Source: Elusimicrobiota bacterium (GTDB taxonomy: Bacteria; Elusimicrobiota; Endomicrobiia; Endomicrobiales; Endomicrobiaceae). Taken from it: a stretch of 11,103 nucleotides of DNA. Both the position numbers and the translations under genes were made by a program. The notes beneath the pieces are model-generated. The model ran no database searches. It was not told the origin of the DNA and was given only the letters and a program-made list of their open reading frames with translations. The DNA is taken from the NCBI GenBank assembly GCA_031282945.1, contig JAITCX010000066.1, positions 1-11,103 on the forward strand, written 5' to 3'. Each line of letters starts with the position of its first letter. Position 1 is the first letter of the stretch. This document shows, piece after piece, positions 1-5,805 of the stretch.

Positions 1-951
1 GCCGATAGAAATTTTCCGGTTGAGAGCTTGAGGCTTTTGGCATCGGAGCGTTCTGTTGGCAAAAAAATAGATTTTAACGGTAAAGAAGTTTCCGTTGAAC
101 TTTTAACAAAAGAAAGCGGCAAGGGTTTGGATATTGCTCTTTTTAGCGCGGGCGCAACAATTTCTAAAGAATTTGCCCCATATTTTGTCAAGGAAAATTG
201 TTTTGTAATAGACAATTCCAGCGCTTTCCGTCAAGACCCAGACATTCCATTGGTTGTGCCTGAGGTAAATCCTGAAGTTCTTACAAAAGATAAAAAACTT
301 ATAGCAAATCCAAATTGTTCTACAATTCAAATGGTAGTTGTTTTAAAGCCTTTGCATGATGCGGCAAAGATAAAAAGAGTTATAGTTTCAACATATCAAT
401 CTGTTTCAGGCGCAGGCCAAAAAGGAATTGATGAGTTGACGGAGCAAATAAAACTTTGGGCAAATGCAAAGGATATGACGGCGGCGCAAAAATTTCAATA
501 TCAAATTGCATTTAATTTAATTCCGCATATAGATGTTTTTACAGACAACGGCTATACAAAAGAAGAGATGAAAATGGCGCGCGAAACAAAAAAAATTATG
601 AATGACGACAGCATAGAAGTGAGCGCCACATGCGTGCGCGTTCCTGTTTTTAGAGCGCACAGCGAAAGCGTTTGGATTGAAACTCAAAAAGAACTTTCCG
701 TTGAGAAGGCAAAAGAAATTTTAGCTAAAACGCCTGGCGTAAAACTTGAGGATGATGTTTTAAGCAATAAATATCCAATGCCGCTTTTTGCGCAAGGGAT
801 GCAAATAACATATGTCGGCAGAATACGTAAAGATATTTCCACAAAAAATCATGGCTTAACTTTTTGGGTTGTTTCTGATAATCTCTTAAAAGGAGCGGCA
901 TTAAACGCTGTGGAAATTGCTGAAAAATTGGTTGAGAAAAATTTGGCGTAA
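1..951 (+). CDS. asd: Aspartate-semialdehyde dehydrogenase, 5' end missing
   Basis: Reduces L-4-aspartyl phosphate to L-aspartate 4-semialdehyde with NADPH in the cytoplasm, the branch point to lysine/diaminopimelate, threonine and methionine. The frame is open from base 1; the visible part begins ADRNFPVESLRLLASER, typical of a point shortly after the N-terminal nucleotide-binding loop, so about 15-25 residues including GxxGxVG lie outside the window. The TTG at 28 is an internal leucine codon, not a start. Catalytic cysteine is in ANPNCSTIQ (visible codon 106); the substrate-binding Arg and catalytic His lie in RVPVFRAHSES (His is codon 220). The phosphate/substrate region VVPEVNPE is intact. 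The sequence resembles the Gram-positive/archaeal-type branch more than the E. coli Asd. Ends with TAA 27 bases before the next gene's preferred start, suggesting co-transcription. Promoter not visible. Confidence 0.96.
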   Translation, partial: ADRNFPVESLRLLASERSVGKKIDFNGKEVSVELLTKESGKGLDIALFSAGATISKEFAPYFVKENCFVIDNSSAFRQDPDIPLVVPEVNPEVLTKDKKLIANPNCSTIQMVVVLKPLHDAAKIKRVIVSTYQSVSGAGQKGIDELTEQIKLWANAKDMTAAQKFQYQIAFNLIPHIDVFTDNGYTKEEMKMARETKKIMNDDSIEVSATCVRVPVFRAHSESVWIETQKELSVEKAKEILAKTPGVKLEDDVLSNKYPMPLFAQGMQITYVGRIRKDISTKNHGLTFWVVSDNLLKGAALNAVEIAEKLVEKNLA

Positions 952-978
952 AAAAACATGAAAGAGGTTTTACAGAAA

Positions 979-2352
979 ATGAAAAAGTTTCTACTGAGTA
1001 TTTTTGTATTATTTTTTGCAAGCGGCGCTTTTGCCGAACTGCAAATTACTAATGCATATCAAACAGTAAAATTTACAAATGATGGGCGTCAGGTGCATTT
1101 AAAAATTACGGTTAAAGAAACAGAACATGCCGATAAGAATTATACGGCAAATTGGGCATATTCTTTTAATCCTTCTCTAAAAATAGAAATCGTATCAGCT
1201 CAAGCGTTAAATGTAAAAAATGTTGATGCAAAATTTGATCCGATAAGTAATTCATTAACTTTTAATTTTACTAAACCTGAAAACGTAAGCGTTTTGGAAT
1301 TTGATTTTGTCTATAATCAAAAATTGGAAACTATACCCTCATATAATAGACATGAATTTGTTTGGTTTGACAATTTTTTACAAGGAGCGCAAGGTTCTTT
1401 GACGGTTGAGGTTCCTGCAAGTTTGGAAGTATATTCCACAAACGAAGCTTTTAAAAAACAAGGCAATATTTATTCGTGGCAAGGCATAATCGCTAAGCAG
1501 GGATTTAACGATACTTTCTGGCTTACCTTGAGAAAAGCTCGTTGGAAAGTAGGGATAGTTTATGAATTTGATGTGATCAAACAAAAAAATACTTTTGAGA
1601 GCATGGTTTTAACTTTCCCGCATTATTTAAATAATGCAGGTTATAGACTTGAGGAATACAATCTTTTGTCAAATTTAGAACCGCAAAACTTTAAAGCCGT
1701 TAAAACAGATGATAAAATAACTTTTGAAATGGTTGGCAATTCCATAATTACGCCTTTAATTCAGTTTGGAGTTGAGGCAATAGTTGTAAGCGATTTTGAC
1801 AATAAATTTTGGACTAAACTAAAACCTGAAAACGCTTTAAAAATTGACGACAATACGCGGGCGAGTTTGCAAAAATTGATTTCCTCTATTCAATTTGCCG
1901 ACCCTGAGGATACGAGTCCTCTTTATATAAAATTAGCTAAATGGACAAACAGCGCGATAAAATATGATTTAAATTATTCAGGCAAAAAAATGTCTACCAT
2001 AGAAATTTTGAATTTAGGCAGCGGCGTTTGCGAGCATTATACGCAAGTTTACAATGACCTTTTACGCGCCGCCGGCATTCCGTCTATGATGGCCGCTGGG
2101 ATGAGCTTTGATTATCAAACGCAGCAATTTGACAGCGCGGGGCATGCTTGGAATTTTGTTTATGTGGAAGGCAAGTGGATTCCCATTGACACGACATGGG
2201 GAATTTATTCAGGCAAACTTCCCATCTCGCATATTTTCTTTAATTTTTACGAGAAGGATGAATGGGAATTTCATTATAGTTATAAGTTGACAAAAGAGAG
2301 CAAAACGCAGCCTGAATTTAAGGTGAGAAGAAGCGTTGAGTTTTTAAAATAA
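979..2352 (+). CDS. Exported transglutaminase-like (cysteine protease fold) protein
   Basis: Start 979 is preferred over the in-frame ATG at 958: it has AGAGG at 963-967 upstream and opens directly with a clean signal peptide, MKKFLLSIFVLFFASGAFA followed by Glu (predicted signal peptidase I cut after residue 19). ATG 958 has no ribosome site and would add seven charged residues. The mature protein (about 438 residues) has a roughly 300-residue N-terminal part of beta-rich appearance that I cannot assign. It is followed by a transglutaminase-like core with the full triad: Cys351 in GSGVCEHYTQ, His389 in AGHAWNF, Asp404 in IPIDTTWG. In this superfamily the triad supports protease, amidase or transglutaminase activity; bacterial exported members are mostly uncharacterised, so substrate is unknown. 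It probably acts in the periplasm or outside the cell. It has no second membrane segment or lipobox. It follows asd at 27 bases; a functional link is not evident. Confidence 0.85.
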   Translation: MKKFLLSIFVLFFASGAFAELQITNAYQTVKFTNDGRQVHLKITVKETEHADKNYTANWAYSFNPSLKIEIVSAQALNVKNVDAKFDPISNSLTFNFTKPENVSVLEFDFVYNQKLETIPSYNRHEFVWFDNFLQGAQGSLTVEVPASLEVYSTNEAFKKQGNIYSWQGIIAKQGFNDTFWLTLRKARWKVGIVYEFDVIKQKNTFESMVLTFPHYLNNAGYRLEEYNLLSNLEPQNFKAVKTDDKITFEMVGNSIITPLIQFGVEAIVVSDFDNKFWTKLKPENALKIDDNTRASLQKLISSIQFADPEDTSPLYIKLAKWTNSAIKYDLNYSGKKMSTIEILNLGSGVCEHYTQVYNDLLRAAGIPSMMAAGMSFDYQTQQFDSAGHAWNFVYVEGKWIPIDTTWGIYSGKLPISHIFFNFYEKDEWEFHYSYKLTKESKTQPEFKVRRSVEFLK

Positions 2353-2384
2353 TTGTAGGTCAATAAAAAGTAAAGGAGCCAATA

Positions 2385-2582
2385 ATGAAATTATTTGGAA
2401 TTTTAGAACTTTTGTTTTCCGTATTTGTTGAGCTAAAATCATTGTGGGATAGCAGGCAAGAAATTGAGCGGCTTGAAGCTAAAAACAAATCGCTGAGAGC
2501 CAGTCTTACGGTTATGAGCATTTTGGCAATTGTATTTTTTGTAGGATTTGTGGTAATGCTAATTTTAGCGCTAAAAGGATAA
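2385..2582 (+). CDS. Small single-span membrane protein, unknown function
   Basis: A 65-residue ORF with a strong ribosome binding site, AAAGGAG at 2372-2378, six bases before ATG, which argues that it is a real gene. The N-terminal 20 residues are hydrophobic with spaced acidic residues and may lie amphipathically on the membrane. Residues about 22-38 (SRQEIERLEAKNKSLRA) look like a short charged coiled coil. Residues about 41-62 form one transmembrane helix ending LALKG. I recognise no family. The layout recalls small bitopic partners or regulators of larger envelope proteins, but that is inference. It starts 32 bases after the transglutaminase-like gene and may share its transcript. A T-rich run follows at 2606-2619 with no clear hairpin. 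Confidence 0.7.
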   Translation: MKLFGILELLFSVFVELKSLWDSRQEIERLEAKNKSLRASLTVMSILAIVFFVGFVVMLILALKG

Positions 2583-2667
2583 AATAAAGGTCTAATCAGC
2601 ATAGGTTTTTTGTTTTTTTAATGGTAGCCTTAAGAGTTTGCTAATGTGAGAACTTTAAAAATAGCTA

Positions 2668-2714
2668 TGTCAAATTTTGTTTCTTTTGGGAAAAAAGATG
2701 CCATAAATTTGACA
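2668..2714. repeat. 10-bp inverted repeat upstream of DksA-like gene
   Basis: TGTCAAATTT (2668-2677) and its exact reverse complement AAATTTGACA (2705-2714) flank 27 bases. Inside, TCTTTT (2682-2687) can pair with AAAAGA (2693-2698). The right arm contains the candidate -35 hexamer TTGACA, so the repeat could be a pair of operator half-sites or, if transcribed from upstream, an RNA hairpin. It has no T-run after it on the + strand and so is not a standard terminator. Confidence 0.5.
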
Positions 2715-2737
2715 AAAGCCTTATTTTAAGATAAGGT
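2709..2737 (+). promoter_or_regulatory. Candidate sigma-70 promoter for DksA-like gene
   Basis: A perfect -35 TTGACA (2709-2714) is followed after 17 bases by TAAGGT (2732-2737), which matches TATAAT at only three of six positions including the important T1, A2 and T6. Predicted transcription start near 2744 would leave a leader of about 26 bases before ATG 2770. The weak -10 with a perfect -35 is compatible with an activated or regulated promoter. Confidence 0.4.
2719..2736. promoter_or_regulatory. Inverted repeat in the promoter spacer, possible operator
   Basis: CCTTAT (2719-2724) and ATAAGG (2731-2736) are perfect inverted copies separated by TTTAAG. The element spans the spacer and most of the candidate -10, a usual place for a repressor operator. 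No regulator can be named from the sequence. Confidence 0.35.
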
Positions 2738-2769
2738 ACATCGTCTTAAAAACAAAATAGGGGGCATCT

Positions 2770-3132
2770 ATGGATAAAAAAAGTTTAGCGAACATTAAGA
2801 AACTTTTAATTCAAAAAAAGGCTGAGCTATTAAACAAAACGCATTTCACAAAGTCCAGCATTGACAGTAAAACCAATGAGGAAGTAGGGGATGAAATTGA
2901 CACGGCTGTTCAAAATGTAGAAAGAGAGCTTATTTTTGAACTTGCGGCAAATGATAATATAACGCTGCAAGAAATAAAAGATGCTATTGGAAAAATTGAG
3001 AAAAATGTATATGGTTTTTGCGAGTGTTGCGCAAAACCAATAAACAAAGAGAGATTGGAAGCGATTCCTTGGGGGCGTTATTGCATAAAATGTCAAGAGG
3101 AAGCGGAGAAACCAAAAAAATATCAGGGGTAA
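2770..3132 (+). CDS. DksA/TraR-family C4 zinc-finger regulator
   Basis: A 120-residue member of the DksA/TraR family, whose proteins enter the RNA polymerase secondary channel and alter transcription initiation, often with ppGpp. Visible parts in order: an N-terminal helix (residues 3-24), a coiled-coil tip carrying Asp41, Asp44 and Ala46 (GDEIDTA), matching the DxxDxA tip essential in E. coli DksA, a returning helix (48-78), and a C4 zinc finger with Cys84, Cys87, Cys105 and Cys108. Cys86 is an extra cysteine. It is shorter than E. coli DksA (151 residues) mainly at the N-terminus. ATG 2770 has AGGGGG at 2759-2764, five bases upstream. The preserved tip suggests it is an active polymerase-binding factor rather than a mere structural relative. 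It lies upstream of tRNA-Pro and rpmB, both genes of the growth-rate-controlled type; whether it regulates them is inference. Confidence 0.88.
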   Translation: MDKKSLANIKKLLIQKKAELLNKTHFTKSSIDSKTNEEVGDEIDTAVQNVERELIFELAANDNITLQEIKDAIGKIEKNVYGFCECCAKPINKERLEAIPWGRYCIKCQEEAEKPKKYQG

Positions 3133-3172
3133 AATTTATATTATTGTAAAATTTTAAATAGTTGTTTTGGCG

Positions 3173-3246
3173 CGGGGTGTAGCTCAGTTGGCTAGAGCGC
3201 TCGGTTCGGGACCGTGAGGCCGCTGGTTCAAATCCAGTCACCCCGA
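3173..3246 (+). tRNA. tRNA-Pro (anticodon CGG)
   Basis: A full cloverleaf is visible. The acceptor stem CGGGGTG (3173-3179) pairs with CACCCCG (3239-3245), discriminator A3246. The D stem is GCTC/GAGC (3182-3185/3195-3198). The anticodon loop TTCGGGA (3205-3211) has CGG at 3207-3209, reading the proline codon CCG. The T arm is GCTGG/CCAGT around loop TTCAAAT. The 3' CCA is not encoded and must be added by the nucleotidyltransferase. The anticodon stem CTCGG/CCGTG has a T-T mismatch at positions 28:42. It lies 40 bases after the DksA-like gene and 45 bases before rpmB on the same strand, so it may be processed from a shared transcript. Confidence 0.96.
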
Positions 3247-3278
3247 AATTGAAAATCTAGAAGTAAAAATTTATATAT

Positions 3279-3283
3279 GGAGG
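3279..3283 (+). promoter_or_regulatory. Ribosome binding site that fixes the rpmB start
   Basis: GGAGG lies eight bases before ATG 3292. The in-frame ATG at 3277 overlaps this site and lacks one of its own, so it is not the start; starting at 3292 also gives the usual L28 N-terminus MSYKC. Confidence 0.85.
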
Positions 3284-3291
3284 AAAACAAC

Positions 3292-3483
3292 ATGTCTTAT
3301 AAATGTATAATTTGCGCTAAGGGATCGACTTCAGGAAACACGATAAGCCATTCCCACAAAGCGTCAAAAAGGCTCTTTAGACCAAATCTTCAGAGTTTAA
3401 GAGTTATAATAGATGGGAAAAAAACACGCGGTTATGTTTGCACATCTTGCATTAAGTCAAACAAAGTTCAAAAGGCGATATAA
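3292..3483 (+). CDS. rpmB: 50S ribosomal protein L28 (zinc-binding form)
   Basis: Component of the large ribosomal subunit near the E site. The product is 63 residues, the usual bacterial length. It carries two CxxC pairs (Cys5/Cys8 in CIIC and Cys50/Cys53 in CTSC), which define the zinc-binding version of L28; many bacteria have a zinc-free paralogue used when zinc is scarce. The conserved basic middle (SHKASKRLFRPNLQ) binds rRNA. It is preceded by tRNA-Pro and followed by a strong terminator, which closes this transcription unit. Start chosen from the GGAGG at 3279-3283. Confidence 0.95.
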   Translation: MSYKCIICAKGSTSGNTISHSHKASKRLFRPNLQSLRVIIDGKKTRGYVCTSCIKSNKVQKAI

Positions 3484-3505
3484 TTTCATATCTTGCTTGA
3501 ATTTT

Positions 3506-3549
3506 AAAAGACAGTCATTTGAGCTAATGCTCATATGGCTGTCTTTTTT
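3506..3549 (+). terminator. Rho-independent terminator after rpmB
   Basis: A 19-pair stem runs 3506-3524 against 3529-3547 with loop TAAT; the only flaws are one T-T mismatch and one G-T wobble. The outer part is AAAAGACAG/CTGTCTTTT, ending in a run of six T. The A-run on the left arm means it may also stop transcription on the other strand. RecG begins 40 bases later, so it must use read-through or a promoter within this short gap, where I see no clear hexamers. Confidence 0.9.
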
Positions 3550-3588
3550 ATTTATCCGCATTTATCTCATCGCTAAAAGAGGCTGCAA

Positions 3589-5697
3589 ATGGATTTAGAA
3601 AGTAAGGTTCAATATATAAAAGGAATTGGTCCCAAAAAAGCCTTTGCATTTGAAAGACTTGGCGTCAAAACCCTTGCGGACTTAATGTTGTTTTTTCCCT
3701 ATCAATATCAAGACAGAAATTTAATTTTACCTCTAAATCAATGTCTGCGTATGAAAAGCGATGAGAGTTTCTGCACCCTTGTAAAAATTGGCAAGACATA
3801 TCAAAAAAGATCTAATAATAATTTATATATGTTTGAAGTAGAAGTTTCAGATCACACCGCTAAAACTTATTTGCGTTTTTTTAGAAAGAAAAATCCATAT
3901 GCAAATTTTGATCCTTTTAGCGCATTAAAAAAAGATTTTGAGTTTGGAAAATTTGTTTATGTTTGCGCAAAAAACACAAGAAGTTTCGGCTTTAATTTTG
4001 TGACTCCTCAAGATTATGAAATTGTAGATGATTTAGCGCGTCCTCCCCGAAATTTTAAAATGATTTTGCCTATTTATGCCGCTACCGAAACATTGTCTCA
4101 AAAAGATATAAGAGAATCTATCAAGTATGTCCTGCAAAATTGCGTCCAAGATTATCCTGACATTTCCGATATTATAGCGCAGACTCCAATGTTTGAAAAT
4201 TTAAAAGCTTGCGAGGCAATTCACAACTTACATTTTCCGCAATCATTGCAAGAGGCGGAAACCGCCCGCCGAGCCTTTGCCGCTCAAGAATTTATAATTT
4301 TACAAACAGCCCTTTCTCTTTCCAGACAGAAAATAAAATTGTCGCAGAAAGATCAAAAATATGAAATCAAAAAAACTTTACTTACACCCTTTAAAAATAA
4401 TCTTAGTTTTGAGTTTACCAATGCGCAAAAAAAATGTATAAGAGAAATTTTTGAGGATATGCGCCGCAGTTGTCCAACAAACAGACTTTTGATGGGAGAT
4501 GTTGGAAGCGGTAAAACTGTTGTTGCATTGAGTGCAATTTTGCTTGCTATAGAAAATGGATATCAGACGATGTTTGTAGCGCCGACAGAAATTTTAGCGC
4601 AGCAGCATTTTGAAAATATAAAAGCTTTAACGGCGGGGCTTGACGTAAAAATAGCGCTTATTACCTCCTCTGAATTAATGCGAAAAAAAGTGAGAGAAAA
4701 AATTCTCGCTGATTTAGAAAACGGCGAAATAGATATTGCGGTAGGGACGCATTCTCTGCTTGAAGACAGAGTGAAGTTTAAGAATTTATCATTTGTAGTT
4801 GTGGACGAACAACACAGATTTGGCGTGATACAAAAATTGCAAGCTTTAAGAAAATCCAATAATCCGGATATCTTGATGATGACTGCTACGCCGATTCCGC
4901 GAGCGCTTGCTTTAAGCGTTTATGGGGAAATGGATATGTCTACAATCGATGCGCTTCCAAAGGGACGCGCGCCGATAAAAACTTTTTATAGCCAAGAGCA
5001 TCGCGCCTATAGTTTTGCAATAGACGAAATCAAAAAAGGCGGCCAAGTTTATATAGTTTATCCTCTCATAGATGAGTCCGATAAGGTGCAATTAAAATCT
5101 GCAACTGAAAGCGCACAAAAATTATCTTTGAGTTATTTTAAAGATTTTTCAGTTGGACTTTTGCATGGCAGGATGCCGGCGTCCCAAAAAGCTGAGGTAA
5201 TGGAAAAATTTAAAGCTAAAGAGTTTGACGTTTTAATTTCCACAAGCGTTATTGAGGTTGGGGTGGATGTTCCAAATGCAACGGTGATGATAATTGAAAA
5301 TGCGTCAAATTTTGGATTGTCGGCTTTACATCAATTGCGGGGGCGCATAGGCAGAGGGACAAAACAAGCTTATTGCTTTTTGTTGGGTCCCGCCAAAAAT
5401 GAAAATGCTCAGGCGAGGCTTGAGATAATTACAAAAACAAATGACGGCTTTAAGATTGCGGAAGCTGATTTAAAAATGCGGGGTCCCGGCGAAATTTTAG
5501 GAACAGCTCAGCATGGTTTTGCGGAATTTAAGGCAGGCCATATTTTAAAAGATGCAGATATAATTGAATTTGCAAAAGATTTTGCAAGAAACGCTATTGA
5601 AAAGGATCCAAAATTGCAAGATCCTCAAAATGCAAAATTGAGAGATGTTGTTGTGAAAAACTTTGGACATAAATTAATGCTAATAAATGTGGGATGA
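3589..5697 (+). CDS. recG: ATP-dependent DNA helicase RecG
   Basis: A superfamily 2 helicase that regresses stalled replication forks and branch-migrates Holliday junctions and D-loops. At 702 residues it matches the family (E. coli 693). The N-terminal wedge/OB region (about 1-260) begins with a helix-hairpin-helix-like stretch (IKGIGPKKA). The helicase core shows Walker A GDVGSGKT (303-310), motif II DEQH (406-409), motif III TATPIPR (432-438), and motif VI QLRGRIGRG starting at Gln582, which couples ATP hydrolysis to movement. The C-terminal GPGEILGTAQHG region typical of RecG is present. ATG 3589 has AAGAGG at 3577-3582, six bases upstream. No frameshift or missing motif. It sits after the rpmB terminator and converges with rpoD across the terminator at 5734-5772. 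Confidence 0.98.
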   Translation: MDLESKVQYIKGIGPKKAFAFERLGVKTLADLMLFFPYQYQDRNLILPLNQCLRMKSDESFCTLVKIGKTYQKRSNNNLYMFEVEVSDHTAKTYLRFFRKKNPYANFDPFSALKKDFEFGKFVYVCAKNTRSFGFNFVTPQDYEIVDDLARPPRNFKMILPIYAATETLSQKDIRESIKYVLQNCVQDYPDISDIIAQTPMFENLKACEAIHNLHFPQSLQEAETARRAFAAQEFIILQTALSLSRQKIKLSQKDQKYEIKKTLLTPFKNNLSFEFTNAQKKCIREIFEDMRRSCPTNRLLMGDVGSGKTVVALSAILLAIENGYQTMFVAPTEILAQQHFENIKALTAGLDVKIALITSSELMRKKVREKILADLENGEIDIAVGTHSLLEDRVKFKNLSFVVVDEQHRFGVIQKLQALRKSNNPDILMMTATPIPRALALSVYGEMDMSTIDALPKGRAPIKTFYSQEHRAYSFAIDEIKKGGQVYIVYPLIDESDKVQLKSATESAQKLSLSYFKDFSVGLLHGRMPASQKAEVMEKFKAKEFDVLISTSVIEVGVDVPNATVMIIENASNFGLSALHQLRGRIGRGTKQAYCFLLGPAKNENAQARLEIITKTNDGFKIAEADLKMRGPGEILGTAQHGFAEFKAGHILKDADIIEFAKDFARNAIEKDPKLQDPQNAKLRDVVVKNFGHKLMLINVG

Positions 5698-5733
5698 GGG
5701 GAAAAATATTTAATTGGCAACGGCGCTTTTATT

Positions 5734-5772
5734 AAAAAGGGGCATGGCGGTTTGACCGCCATGCCCCTTTTT
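5734..5772. terminator. Bidirectional terminator between recG and rpoD
   Basis: A perfect 17-pair stem (5734-5750 against 5756-5772), AAAAAGGGGCATGGCGG and its complement, closes a five-base loop TTTGA. The A-run on one side and T-run on the other make it work on both strands, ending recG on + and the nif3-dnaG-rpoD transcript on -. It lies within the convergent gap 5698-5805, which holds nothing else I can recognise. Confidence 0.95.
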
Positions 5773-5805
5773 TCTATTACGATTGTTCAACATTAAAACT
5801 ATTTT

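Noticed and set aside
28..30. TTG as the start of asd
   Set aside because: The frame is open to base 1 and the upstream residues match the Asd family, so the gene is cut by the window edge.
958..978. Upstream in-frame ATG for the transglutaminase-like gene
   Set aside because: It has no ribosome binding site, and AGAGG plus the clean signal peptide support ATG 979.
2583..2625. Possible terminator after the small membrane protein
   Set aside because: There is a T-rich run at 2606-2619, but I find no stable hairpin directly before it.
3133..3172. Promoter for tRNA-Pro
   Set aside because: The gap is AT-rich but lacks a convincing -35/-10 pair; co-transcription with the DksA-like gene is as likely.
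2984..3241. Minus-strand 85-codon ORF across the tRNA
   Set aside because: It runs antisense through the DksA-like gene and tRNA-Pro, has no ribosome site and is a shadow.
3277..3291. In-frame ATG 15 bases before the rpmB start
   Set aside because: It overlaps the GGAGG that serves ATG 3292, and L28 proteins normally begin at the later position.
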